Origin: Uranotaenia lowii
Lineage: Eukaryota; Arthropoda; Insecta; Diptera; Culicidae
DNA: 64,000 bases
Direction: 5' to 3'
Assembly (NCBI RefSeq): GCF_029784155.1
Contig: NC_073692.1
Coordinates: forward strand, 272,367,827 to 272,431,826
The notes beneath the pieces are model-generated. The model was given only the letters and a program-made list of their open reading frames with translations, did no database searches and was not told where the DNA came from. Below are positions 23,696 to 35,600 of the stretch, in pieces; position 1 is the stretch's first letter, and every line of letters starts with the position of its first letter. The position numbers were made by a program, and so were the translations under genes.

Positions 23696-24889
23696 AAAAA
23701 TGTCACCATCGAACCTAACCCTGACGATGACACAATTTGTTTTCTGAAAATTTGCATTTTTGTATACATTTTTCGATAATAAGTTCATTAATGTCAACAA
23801 TGCTTTTCCGTTTTAAATTACGGAATAACAAATTTATGTTATACAGTATCTGGGTACAATTACTGTTTTTTGGAGCATAACAAAAACATGTTCTATTGAG
23901 ATTTTTCTGGACATCATTTTTGTACTCAGCGCCCGAATTCACATTAGAAGTAAATTTCAGATTACTTAGTTAAAAAAAAATGCTATAAACTAGTGTAATT
24001 GAACCCGGTTCTATTATTGATAGCGTGCATCAGCTGCTTGATTTCTAAAAACCGTATCCTTTTCTTTTACCAGGCAAGCTGTAACTCGAACTCTGAAAGT
24101 AGGGCTTAGTCCTTTTCTCAATGGTGTTTTTCTTCGTCATTTGGCTGTCTAAATGGTATCGCAAAAGTTACAGACAAAATACAAAGCCTGAGAGCGGATG
24201 CTTCGTTGTAGTCGAACCTCCGAAAAGGTGAGTAGACTGAGAGTACTCAGCTGGCGGCAGGTGTTAGGTCGGTAAGTTGAAACACTTCGAACAAATGAAA
24301 AAGAAACTCAAATAAAGTGCATGTGCTTTTTTACGGCCAGCCGCATTTCCCGTGTGATTTAGTTTCTCCCACTCCATTTTGGTCCTCCAGCAAAATAAAA
24401 ACGGATGGAAATGAAAGACAGCTTGTGTAGTTAGTTACACAGAGATAAGATGAAACCCTTTGGTCGTTAACAGAATGAAAACGAAAAAGGAGAAGGCACC
24501 GAAGAAAGGAAGTATGCCTCATAAAGCTAGGAATATATGCATGAGCATTTTTATGCAAAAATTGTTAACCTAAACCTGTATTTTGGCACTGGAAAAGTAC
24601 AAATGAGTTGCCTAGAATGAGAGCAGAGGGAAATTTCAGCAATAAGTGTATACTTTCAGGGTTACGAAAATAAGTTCGCTGCCGAATTGAATGAATGACG
24701 TCTTTAGGATTTTTATAAGAAAGTCAACTAATTAAAAGATCACTAAATTTCCAAGTTCAAAGGGAAAATGGCCAAATGAAACAAATATATATTAAAAAAT
24801 GGGAAATGAATTTCAAAATGATCACACAATTGATCAAACAAAAGGGGCTAGAACAGTTCATACAATAGAGAGGATATTAAAAAAAAACA

Positions 24890-25345
24890 TTAAAATGAAG
24901 CTTGCCAGATTGCCGGTTTTATCCGGGTTTGCCCGGATATTTATAACAAAATTTGTCGCCCGGATTTCATTGAAAAAAAAACCGGGTTCGGTCCGGATTT
25001 ATTCACGTTATTTTGCCAAATCTAACAAAAAACCAATTCTGTTGTTCTTATATTTATGCGTACAAAACAAAATTAGACACGAGTGCCACAGATGGTAAAT
25101 TGTCATAAATAAACCTAAAAAAAAAAAGTACAAAACAAAATTTTGGACATTGGACAAATTTAAAATCATGAATGCTTTTAAGATTTCAGGTCTGCTGATA
25201 AGTTCTGATGAAAATATATTTTTTCAAGTTTTTCCTCCGATTTTTGTTGAGTAATTACTGGATTTTGATCAAATTTGCCCAGATTTTGCCAGGTTTCAAG
25301 ATAATATAGCCTGGATTTGTCCGACCCGGATACGTGCTAGTAATA
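24890..25345. repeat. degenerate GCCCGGAT-rich repeat
   Basis: Variants of CCGGGTTTGCCCGGAT and CCGGATT recur at 24910-25010 and, more degraded, at 25270-25335 (TTGCCCAGATTTTGCCAG, CCGACCCGGATAC). A tandem or inverted repeat family remnant. Confidence 0.4.
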
Positions 25346-25384
25346 TTATATACATATTTAATATTTTCAACATTAGTGATTTTT

Positions 25385-25465
25385 TTTTTAAATTATCATT
25401 TTTCATTATTATCTTTATTCTTATTATCATTATCATCATTATTGTTATCATTACTATCATTTAAT
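25385..25465. repeat. imperfect TTA/TCA microsatellite
   Basis: About 80 bp built from ATTATC, ATTATT and ATCATT words on the plus strand. Confidence 0.7.
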
Positions 25466-27189
25466 AAACGTTGTTGGATCCGAATGGTAAAAAAGTCCAA
25501 AGTAAAATAAATATTAATAATATGGTTCACATGTTTAAACATGAGCAACAGTTCTTCATCACATCACATTAATCTTCATCGTTCAAACATTTCCATTTTC
25601 AGTGATAAATTGCCAACCATAACATCTTTCAAAATGGGGAAGCATTAGAAAGCAGATGATTGAAGCAAATTTTGAATGAATCGGCCTACATCTCTACATA
25701 TCTGGCGCAACCATAATTTATGTCTAGTGGTTGCATTTGCATATTTTGCATCGACCAGTTGCTGGTATAACTTGTTATCAAGGCTAATTTTGCACATGGG
25801 AGTTCATAATTAAGTGTATAGCATTAGGTGAGCATCAAAATTATAATTTATGAAATGAAACTTTATCATTACTGAAAAAAATCGGTTGGTACTGTTTCTG
25901 TTCCAACAGCTTTGAATTAAATCAGAACTCGGAAAAATTATATTATTTTAAGTGGCAACATCATAATTGAACAGGGTTCAAGAAGACATTCTCGAGTTTA
26001 TAAACCCACGAAAAATAAAATCATACCCTATTCATTTATTTAACGTTTTAAAAAAACACTTTTCATAGAGCGTGAAAAGATGTTTGACTTTGATTAAGGC
26101 TGAAATCTCTTTAAAGTCCCCGGGCTTGTCAAAGAAATACCGGTTTACAAAAAACGATTTAGGCAGCAATAAATTTCAAATCCTTTATTTGTAACCTTCA
26201 GGATTATATTGTTGCTTCATTTGATAAGTTACGATTTTTTGTCACTTTTTGGAATGATTCATGATCAAGAAATTAAATTTCTAAGCCCCATAAATTTGAT
26301 AGCTTTATTAGATTGATGGGAACAGTACAAATTGATTCAATTAAAAAAAATCAGAAAGGAAGGTAAGAACTAAAGTTACACAACAAACACGACTTTAAAA
26401 CTTTACCTTTTTTTATTTCAATGAAAAATGATAACTATGTTATATTACAGTTGCAAAATTAACTATACAAATTTGATCGATCATCAATATTTTCATATAA
26501 GATATATGTTATGCGAGGTCTCCAAATTACTTAGTTTTTTTTTCAAATTAGTTCTAGGTCAAGCGTCCCACTTTTTGTCCTTCTTTTGACTTAATGATGT
26601 CCTAGTTCGTCTTACCGAAAGTCCAAATAATCAAATTAAACTAAAAAAAACTACAACAATTTTAAATGTTAAAACGATACAAAAAAATTAAATAATGATA
26701 CTGTCTGTTTTGATTACAATTCCAAAACAAATTACAAAGGGTACTCAATAAAAGATGAGTGAATGCCAAATAAAGAATTATGAAAAATATTTTGTCAATT
26801 TTTTCCAATGCGATAGAGACGAACATAAATCCTATATAAGGAATTTTGCCCAAACGTTCGCGAACCAAGAATTAGGAACTTTTCGATCCTACACAACTCT
26901 CTATTTTATTTCCTCATCTGAAATTTATTTAAAATAACTAAATGAATTATGAAATTTCAGTTTTGGGTCAACTCATATACTTTGCATGTTATCTAGTCAA
27001 TTTGGATTCGGTGACCCACGTTTCCCAACAGCTTTTCAAATTCCAAACAAAACTTACTATTTTTAAAACAGTCAAAACTCGGGAAACTGATGTATTTAAA
27101 AAAAACCGCCTAATGAGACCTTAAAAATATAAAAAACCTTTCCATTTATTTTTTTCTCTTTAACATTTAAAATAATGAAGTTATGAAGC
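25466..27189. other. non-coding AT-rich sequence
   Basis: No recognisable gene or element ends before the minisatellite begins. Confidence 0.5.
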
Positions 27190-28455
27190 AAAGAAAAAAC
27201 GTGGCCCATTATACTCCACTCTCACCTCATAGATGGCTTGCGAGAGGACAAGTCCCCCTTGTTTTGAATAATCATAAATAAATGCAGGATGTATGAAATT
27301 AAATAAAATATGTTTTGCGAAAGGCAAGTACCCATTGCTTTGAATGATTATAAATAAAATATGGCTTGCAAGAGGACAAGCCTCTATTGTTTTGAATAAA
27401 ATTAAATAAAAGATGGCTTGCAAGAAAAAAAGTCTCCATTGTTTTGAATGATCATGAATAAAAGTTTGCTTGTACGAGGGTAACACCCCATTGTTTTGAT
27501 TGATCATAGATAAAAGATGGCTTGCAATAGGACGAGTATAAATGTTTTAAATGAAAATTAAATAAAAGTTGGCTTGCGAGAGAACAAGTCCCCATTGTTT
27601 TGAAGGATCATAAATGGAAGATGGCTTGCAAGAGAACAAGTCTTCATTGCTTTGAATAAAATTAAGCAAAAGATTGCTTGCAAGAGGATATGTCCCCATT
27701 GATATTGAATAAAATTTAATAAAAGATTGCTTGCAAGAGGACAAGTTCCTATTGTTTTGGATAATCAATAATAAAAGATGCCTTGCAAGTAGCTAAGTCC
27801 TTATTGTTTTGAATAAAAATTACATAAAAGATGGCTTGCAAGAGGACGAGTATCATTGTTTTGAATGACCATAACATGAAAATTAAATGAAAATTAAATA
27901 AAAGATGGCTGGCGAGAAGACAAGTCCCCATTGATTTGAATGATCATTAGACTGCCCCAAATTTGTATGGGAAATTTAAAACCTGTAAAATGTTATACGC
28001 TGCAGGCTAAAATTGATCCTGGGCCTAGTACGAGATCTCATGCCGAATTTGGACCAGATCGGACCACGGGAAGGGGTCGCTCAACGAGCCTGAAGTTTGT
28101 ATGGGATTTTGAGACATTTTGTTCGAGAGGAATATGAAAAACCAGTTTTTCATTAATAACTTTTGTCTCCTTCGAACGATTTCTTACAAAAATGGTTTTT
28201 CTTAAAGCTCAAACTATGACAAATATTTCATCCGAAGGTTGCATTTCAATTAAACTTAAGGTAAAAATGTTATTAAGCTTCAAAAATTAGTAAACTTTTT
28301 CAAGGGTGATATTCATCACTGTTTTAATGAGGTGACTAAAGTCCGACCAGAATACTCAATGTGAAATGCATGCCGTTTCGTCAAATAATGATCAATTTCA
28401 ACCATTGTTGTTGCGCTCGATTGCAATTTTTAATGTTTTTATAATATTTGAGTTT

Positions 28456-28458
<3 letters not shown>

Positions 28459-28505
<47 letters not shown>

Positions 28506-28554
28506 CAAGGAATTTAACAGCAAGCTGTCATTCTTCCCAATAACCCTCCCAATC
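28459..28554 (-). mobile_element. 96-bp poly(A) retro-insertion inside the left arm of the transposon
   Basis: A run of 47 T (28459-28505) followed by 49 nt of unique sequence is flanked by the 12-bp duplication TTTGAGTTTGGA (28447-28458 and 28555-28566). On the minus strand this is a very short 5'-truncated cDNA with a poly(A) tail. The corresponding place in the opposite arm (about 30172-30185) is uninterrupted, giving an internal empty-site control. Confidence 0.85.
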
Positions 28555-28896
28555 TTTGAGTTTGGATGATATTCACTGGATAGTTCGGAAAGAAGTAAGG
28601 GCGGAAAAATGCTTGACAATTAAAAAAAAATATTGCATAACCACAGGGGCTAAGGAACATGACTGGACGATTTGTGATGCCAATAAAAAAATTAATTTTC
28701 GAAAAACAGGTCCATTTACAGTCTTTTCACGTTTTTCTATAATATTGCCTGTAGTTGAAACCAAGTACTTTATTTGGATTAGAGTGTTTTTTTTTTGTAT
28801 TAAAAAAAATAATGAGGTTGACACGTGAAGTTATTCAAAATCTTTTTTTTATTCATAGCGTAATTAACAAAGTTCAAATTTTATGCACAACATTTC

Positions 28897-29480
28897 AGAT
28901 CAAATTGTTTTTTGTTGGAGATTTGAATTTTTTTCGATGTGCCTCAACTACCTTCAATAAAAATTGCAGCTGTTCTCCATTTTTGATTATTTTACAATTA
29001 AATTTCGAAATCAATGCAACACCTCTTTCTGCACAGTCGTTCACTACGGTTACCATCTTTAAAATCTCTCTGGTTTTTACATAGTCTCGGTTTTGATTCC
29101 ATTTGTTGGGATTTTCTTTTAAAAAGTCTTTTGATAAACCAGTGATTTAAAAAAAACTGTTTGTGTTCCTAGAAACGAAACTTGCAAGTTTGAAATCTTT
29201 GAGCAGATCAAAATTCTCAATTTTGGTTTTGAGGCTTCGATTCTCATGCATTTTGTTGAAGTGCTTCACCATATCTTGTTTTTCTTCCAAGGAAACATTT
29301 TCGTCAAAAAAATTAAGAGCAACTAATTCCCCACCAAGATACCATAAGTGTTTCGCCATTTTGATTGCAGCAGCTTCGTAAACATTAATTTTTCCGCAAT
29401 CAATAGCACTATATCGTAGAAGGCTTTGAATCATTAGGCGATCGTTGGCGGTTGGTTCTGAGAGTAACAACCATTCTTAA
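28897..29480 (-). pseudogene. broken C-terminal fragment of a transposon-associated insect protein
   Basis: Minus-strand frame with KMAKHLWYLGGELVALNFFDENVS, then FVSRNTNSFF, one in-frame TAA at about 29147, and onward in the same frame KDFLKENPNKW, VVNDCAERGVAL and LLKVVEAHRKKF, ending in a stop near 28897. I associate this motif order (WYL..E.VAL.FFD, FVTRNS, VVNDxAERGVAL) with an uncharacterised, repeat-associated protein family in insects, from memory. It lies inside the inverted-repeat element and may derive from its autonomous relative or from another element inserted in it. Confidence 0.5.
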
Positions 29481-29562
29481 TAGATTTTTTGAGAAAAAAA
29501 AGATCCTGGGTAAGTAGAAAAGATGAAACATAAACCCCGCCCTAAGGCGGAAATATATACAA

Positions 29563-29870
29563 TAGACTGCCCCAAATTTGTATGAGAATTTAAAACCTAT
29601 GAAATATTATGCGCTGCAGTTTAAAATTTATTCTAGTCCTAGTACAAGATCTCATGCCAAATTTGGGACAGATCGGATCACGGGAAGGGGTCGCTCAACG
29701 AGCCTGAAGATGGAAGAGATTTTGAGACATTTTGCTCGGAAAAAACATGATAAACCTGTTTTTCATCAATAACTTTGGTTCCCGTTAGACGATTTCTTTC
29801 ATAAATGGTTTTTCTTAAAGGATGGTATTTATCACTGTTAATGAGTCGGGGTGGTCGAACATATTGACGG
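29563..29870 (+). repeat. third partial arm of the TAGACTGCCCC family
   Basis: Starts TAGACTGCCCCAAATTTG and follows the left arm (GGTCGCTCAACGAGCCTGAAG, GAGACATTTTG) with small deletions. It ends in a short palindrome (ATGAGTCGGGG...ACGGCTCATTAACAGT), beyond which the right arm begins. Together 29563-30680 looks like a complete foldback unit in its own right. Confidence 0.65.
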
Positions 29871-30854
29871 CTCATTAACAGTAATGAACACCACCGTAAA
29901 AAAATTAACCCATTTTTGAAACCTAATAACTTTTTTTTATCTTAATTCTTATCGAAATGCAATCTTCGGATGAAATATTTGTCATAATTCAGGATTTAAG
30001 AAAAACCGTTTTTGGAAAAAGTCGGCCGACAGGAACCAAAGTTGTTGATGAAAAACTGGTTTTTTTTATTGTCATCACAAATCGTCTTGTCATGTTCCTA
30101 AGCCCCTGTGGTTATGCATTTTTTTTTTTAATTGTCAAGCATTTTTCCGAACTTCTTTCCGAACTATCATCCAAACTCAAATATAATACAAACATTAAAA
30201 ATTGCAATCAAGTGCAACAACAATGATTAAAATCGGTCATTATTTGACGAAACGGCATGCATTTCACATTGAGTATTCTGGTCGGACTTTAGTCGCTTCA
30301 TTAAAACAGTGATGAATATCGCCCTTAAAAAAGTTAACAAATTTTTTAAGCTTAATAACTTTTTTACCTTAAGTTTAATTGAAATGCAACCTTCGGATGA
30401 AACATTTGTCATAGTTTGGGCTTTAAGAAAACCTGTTTTTGAAAGAAATCGGTCGAAGGAGACAAAAGTTATTAATGAAAAACTGGTTTTCCATGTTCCT
30501 CTCGAACAAAATGTCTCAAAATCCCATACAAACTTCATGCTCGTTGAGCGACCCCTTCCCGTGGTCCGATCTGGCCCAAATTTGGCATGAGATCTCGTAC
30601 TAGGCCCAGGATCAATTTTAGCCTGCAGCGTATAACATTTTACAGGTTTTAAATTTCCCATACAAATTTGGGGCAGTCTAATGATCATAAATAGAAGATG
30701 GCTTGCAAGAAGACAAGTCCCTATTGTTTTTAATAAAATTTAATAAAAGATGAATTGCAAGAGAAGTCCCCATTGTTTTGAATGAAAGTTTAATCAAAGA
30801 TGGTTTGCAAGAGGACAAGTCCACATTGTTTTATATAAAAAATTAATAAAAGTT

Positions 30855-31014
30855 ATTTTTTTATTTCGATTATAGTCGTTTTAACATTTTCATGTCATTA
30901 GCGACTTATATCAACGATGCAGTTGGCGGAAAGTCATTGAAAAACTTGGGCTCGAACTCACGGTTATCAGCTCAGGAAGCAATTGACTTGCCAACTGAGC
31001 TATATCACAAGCCC
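30855..31014 (-). mobile_element. complete tRNA-derived SINE with 11-bp target duplication
   Basis: Flanked by TAATAAAAGTT at 30844-30854 and 31015-31025. On the minus strand it starts GGGCTTGTGATATAGCTCAG (A box 31002-30985), has B box GAGTTCGAGCCC (30959-30948), a short body and an A-rich 3' end (ATAATCGAAATAAAAAAAT). The 160-bp length, Pol III boxes, A-rich tail and target duplication together identify a SINE. Confidence 0.85.
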
Positions 31015-31739
31015 TAATAAAAGTTGGCTTACTAGAGAACAAGTCCTTATTGTTTCGTATGATCATAAATAAATTATGACTTACAAGAGGACAAGTCTCC
31101 ATTGTTTTTGAATAAAGTTAGATAAAAGATGCCATGCAAGAGGACAAGGCCTATTGTTTTGAATGATCATCACATAAAATACGGGTTGCAAGAGGTCCGC
31201 GTTGTTTTTAGTAGTCATAAATGATAGATGGCTTGCGACAGAATACATAAGTCCCGAATATTTTTGACCAATTGCAAACAAAATAAGACTGAAAACAAGA
31301 CTATTCATCGACAGCCTTGAATATTTCTTAGTAATAAGTTTCTCGCAAGAGGTAATCCCCCTCTTGATTGTAACTTATCCTTATCGAAAGATCTTAAAGA
31401 GAGAATTCAGAAATGTTTTCATAAAAAAATGAATTTTTATGCACATCGATTTTTTTTTGGTATGAAGGTTAGGTTTGAAAATTGTTCACATGAAATGTGC
31501 TGCAAGAATCAGGGAATAATTTTCATTCAAAGTTATATTTTTTGGAACTTTCGGTCATCCTTGGCGGATCCCAAAAAAAGTTATGGGAGGTGTAAAAATG
31601 TATAAATTTGAAATAATCATACAATCTTGCAGCTGTCTAATGGTAATTTTTATGTTGAAAACTTTTTGAATAAGATTAAAATAACTAACTCCGAGTCACA
31701 TAATTTCTGTTTTTTAGCAAATGGAAATGGTATGATGGG

Positions 31740-32692
31740 CATAGGGGAGGAGGGGGCATAATGCCCACGTTAAGAAGAAAGCCTTGTTTCAGAATACATT
31801 TGAAAGGATTAACTTCAATTTTCGATTGTGTTTGGAAGTTTGGATTATTTTTTGTCCAAATCTGATAGTTAGAATAACTGGAAGGTCAAAAAAGGTCACA
31901 AATTTAATGAAGTTTGAAGAGTAGGTAGAAAATTCGATTTCAGATTCAGTAGGGGCATAATGCGCATATGTGTGTACCCAATCGCGCCGTTTAACGTTTA
32001 ATACCTAAGTGTTTATTGATCCAAGTGCCTCCGAAAGTGTTTGCCAGGTAAAAACACTTCTATTCTACCTCACAGATGGAAAAATGTATTGTTACGCGCA
32101 GTGCTGCCAGATATACTGAAATTCTTGTGAATAGTTAATTAAATCTATATTAAATTTAGGAATTTTAAATATATTCGTTTATATTCAAGTTATGTTTTCC
32201 AATACAACTTATAAATATCTTAAGAATTGTTGTGATGAAACTGCATATAAATTTAAACAAATATGAAACATGGTTAAAGATAAACGGATATGGCGCCTTT
32301 TGCCCCACCTAGACATGTTTATTAAAAATCGTTCAAAATAACATTAAAAATAATTGAATAAGGAAATTTTTCGTTTTGTGATGATTTTCGAGACCAATGT
32401 CCATGATTGTAACAGATGTCAGGTAATTTTTTTTTTGGCGATAGATGTCGTAATTCCTTACGAAAGTCAAGGCACAAATTGCAAGGAATATGGCTTGAAA
32501 AGTATTTTTGGATTTTTGCAGGAATTTATCGCATATTTGAGGCTAATTTTTTGTACAAAAGCTTGCTTTTGTTAATTAGAAGAGAATAGCGCTCCGAATT
32601 CTTAAAATAAGTGTACATCTAGCTAGATATCGCAGTGGGGCGTTTTGCCCACACTGGGCATTATACCTCCAGTTCCCCTACCCTTAAAAATT
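31740..32692. mobile_element. inverted-repeat element with TAGGGGA ends
   Basis: Left ATAGGGGAGGAGGGGGCATA then ATGCCCA; right GGGCATTATACC then CCAGTTCCCCTA. A second pair of subterminal words (GCATAATGCGCAT, GGCGCCTTTTGCCCC) is internal. About 950 bp without coding potential. Confidence 0.55.
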
Positions 32693-35600
32693 TCTTCAAG
32701 AAAACGGCTCAGATGATTGCTATTTTTCGAGAATATTTTATAAGTCTGTGAAACGTGCTTAGACTAAAAAAGGAACATTATGCTTACATTTCACAAAAAG
32801 ACACCTTTCAAGTAAATTTCACCATTTACCTGATAAAATTGAACCCAATCGTTTACAAGAAATATACCTTATTCCATATTTTTTTCTCCACATTGAATCC
32901 TTAATATGTTTAAGTGTACATTTATGAATTCAGGTTCGATTATTAAGTGGTTTGCCAGAAGTACGAAAACTTGGCCTGAATTTATAAATTTTTGTTATTG
33001 AGTTTTTTTTTAATTGTTTCATAGTTAAATTTGTAAATTTTGTGTTAATTTTTTGCATTTGTTCAGATGTCGAGTGCTCATCACATTTCTCATACAGTTT
33101 TTAGAGGGTGCCGAATCGCTTTGCGCACAGCACTCTCTCAATAAAGTATATTTTAAACAATCAAACAATTTTTCCAAGATGGCACCCTTGTGTAAAATTC
33201 CTTGAATAAAGAATATATTTAGAGCTGAATAATTTCTGAACAACTGAATCACATTTAATCACATTTATAATTTGTTAATTTTTAAAGTGAAAATTATCGA
33301 AGAATCTTGACAAAACACTTTTATCAGAGTGCCTGAATATGTGTTGTATTAGAAATAGTTCTTTCTCATACCCTGAGTCGTGTAACTGTGCTGTTTTTCG
33401 AAACCAGTCTGGGGCACGGGGGCTTAAAACCGGAATTCTCTCAGTTCCATGGATGGTTTTTCAATCTTCTGACGGAATAAAGAATGGCGATTTGGCGTTT
33501 AGAAGTGCAAATATTTTCAATCATTTTGAAAAATATAAAGTTTGTTTTGATCTGTGCTAGTCCAATTAAAGTTTTTGATGAGGGCAGATTTGAAATTCCG
33601 CATCGAACTTTCAGGAATTGAAAAAACTAAAAGGTTACAACTGAAGTGTAGCTGGCTGGCGTTCTTTTTCAGTGTAAAAGTTAAAAAAGCAGTTGCTAAA
33701 TAGAACATGAGTGCACGTTTTAAAATGAAATTGAACATAATTTAGTGCAAATTCCAAATCTGGTTCATGTTGCCATAAGAGAGTAAAATTTTGTCGTTCC
33801 TGCTGCATGTAATGTGATTTTCCCATGTATGTTTTTCGGTTGCAAACTTTACTGATTTCTGGCTTGCTATGACATTTCTTGAGTTGTTGCCTAATTGAGT
33901 TCCTGGAAAATGAAGAATTGGCTATAAAATCGCCGAAGAGCTGACGTCATGATTTCATGTGCTCGAGATGCATATGAAGTGTTTCACAGTTTTTTAACAC
34001 TCTTGTGGAAGCAACGCTGACCTGCTGCGCAAAGATAAGTATCCTAATTTTTTTAACTCGTGCAGTGAAGTCTTTTAAAAGGTTATTTTCTAAATTAATC
34101 AAGACTTACAATTTTAAAAAGATTATTCTTGAAAAACAAATTTTGTTATATCGAAACTTACATTTCCTCTTTAAATGAATAAATAATCTTATATGCATAA
34201 GCGAAGCAATACATTATAGATTATAATTTTCATGTGTTAAAAAGCTAAAATATAGTTGTTGGAAAACTTTAAACGTGATCTCATTATTCAATTTCAATCA
34301 TTAGAGTAATTAAAAAAAACCTTTCGAGTTTTAAACAGACCTCGAAAGGTTTTCTGTTCTACTAATATTTTTCGATTCTCTTTTTAATTTCAAGAGCGAG
34401 TAAAGGCGCTTTATCCTTGGTCGATGACCAGAAATGATTGTGCACTGAAATCCAAAACAGTTTATCTTAGAAAACTTAAATCTTAGAATATTCTAATCAT
34501 TTTCTATAATTCATCCAATTTGTCAAAATGCTTCTGTTCAGGTTTTGTGATTTCTGTGTACAAAATAAATCATTTCCAGCCGCTGAAGAATGGTCCCTGT
34601 GATTGTTGAATTTAATTGACATTAAGTACGGTTTCTTCATCAAGGAGCATTTTTCTTAGCATGCTTCCAACGATACTGCCCCTTTGAAACGTATGGTACT
34701 GGTGGTCCACGTTTCTTCCTGTTCCTGTGTTCCAGATGTCTCTGCGTTCTCTGCTCCATGGTAGGCCCAACCAGTTTATGTTTTCGATTATTTTAATGTT
34801 TTTATGTTAAAATAATTGAAAACATGAAGAAAGACAAGAAGAATAATAAAACACTTTTACTATTCTTTGGGACTCAGACATAAGTTCTGGCTATGGAAGT
34901 ACGATTAGTGATTAGTGATTAGTGAACTGAATCACATTTAATCACATTTTTACTAGTGACTTTTGGTACCTACATTTAAAGCTAGCTTTAACTGAATCTG
35001 GCAGTGAAAAAACACTAAAATATTCTTTAACCTCTTGTGATGGCCTCTACAGCTCCTGAAACAGTGTTTATGGTGAACCAAAGTTTATTATTTTTTAAAT
35101 TTGAAACACGCCGGTCCGGCTTGGATTTTCATTTATTTATTAATGACCCTTTACCTTTATATGTCATTCAGGTCAGCTGAAAAACTTAAGTTTTTTTATC
35201 TTTCATTTGACTTTTTTTAAATTGATAATATTTAGATTTGCCCTGATATAGCCCGAATCAAATCCATCTCCATGTCAACTACAAACTAAAATTTTTGTTT
35301 GATTTCCAGCAAAAAAAAAGTTGCTGAAAACGTTCAGCATTAAAGATGATTGCTGGAAGCTAACTAACATGATTCGTTTCGCTGACAGAATGCTATCAGG
35401 TTTGGAACTCGTTATTTTCGGAAGTAAACTTTAGGTTTTGAAAAAATAAAGTGGTCAATGTTTGGTGTTGTCTGGTAGCAAACTCTTTATATCAAATCAT
35501 TCGGTAAGTAAATGTTTCCTACAAATTTTACAACGAAATTGACAAATACCTACTTTCTTGTTTAAAAGACTTCATAATTTTTTGGTTCCGGTCGGACAGG

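Larger units (their letters stand above)
27948..30680. mobile_element. DNA transposon with long inverted repeats and 8-bp target duplication (ATGATCAT)
   Basis: Left end TAGACTGCCCC at 27948 and right end GGGGCAGTCTA finishing at 30680. The inverted homology runs about 700 bp (27948-28690 against 30680-30060). Removing the element and one ATGATCAT (27940-27947, 30681-30688) restores a normal minisatellite unit, so the duplication is 8 bp, as in hAT and P superfamilies. The interior holds a third, partial arm copy (29563-29850) and a broken coding fragment (28897-29480). A decayed relative is at 22845-23440. Confidence 0.8.
27190..31260. repeat. minisatellite array, unit about 57 bp, about 20 units, interrupted by two insertions
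   Basis: A core like GATGGCTTGCAAGAGGACAA, then GTCCCCATTGTTTTGAAT, recurs throughout 27190-27947 and 30681-31260. Two alternative spacers separate the cores: one of ATGATCATAAATAAAA type and one of AAAATTAAATAAAA type. The array is split by the 2.7-kb transposon at 27948-30680 and the SINE at 30855-31014. No coding potential. Confidence 0.85.

Noticed and set aside
28366..28619. Frames encoding poly-Phe or poly-Lys
   Set aside because: Generated by the 47-nt T run, which is the poly(A) tail of a retro-insertion.
27190..31260. Regularly spaced repeats resembling a CRISPR array or protein repeats
   Set aside because: Spacers are of only two related types and decay with the repeats; open frames change frame often. 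It is a minisatellite.
31740..32692. Gene suggested by the 73-codon frame at 32354-32575
   Set aside because: It lies inside a non-coding inverted-repeat element and has no motif support.
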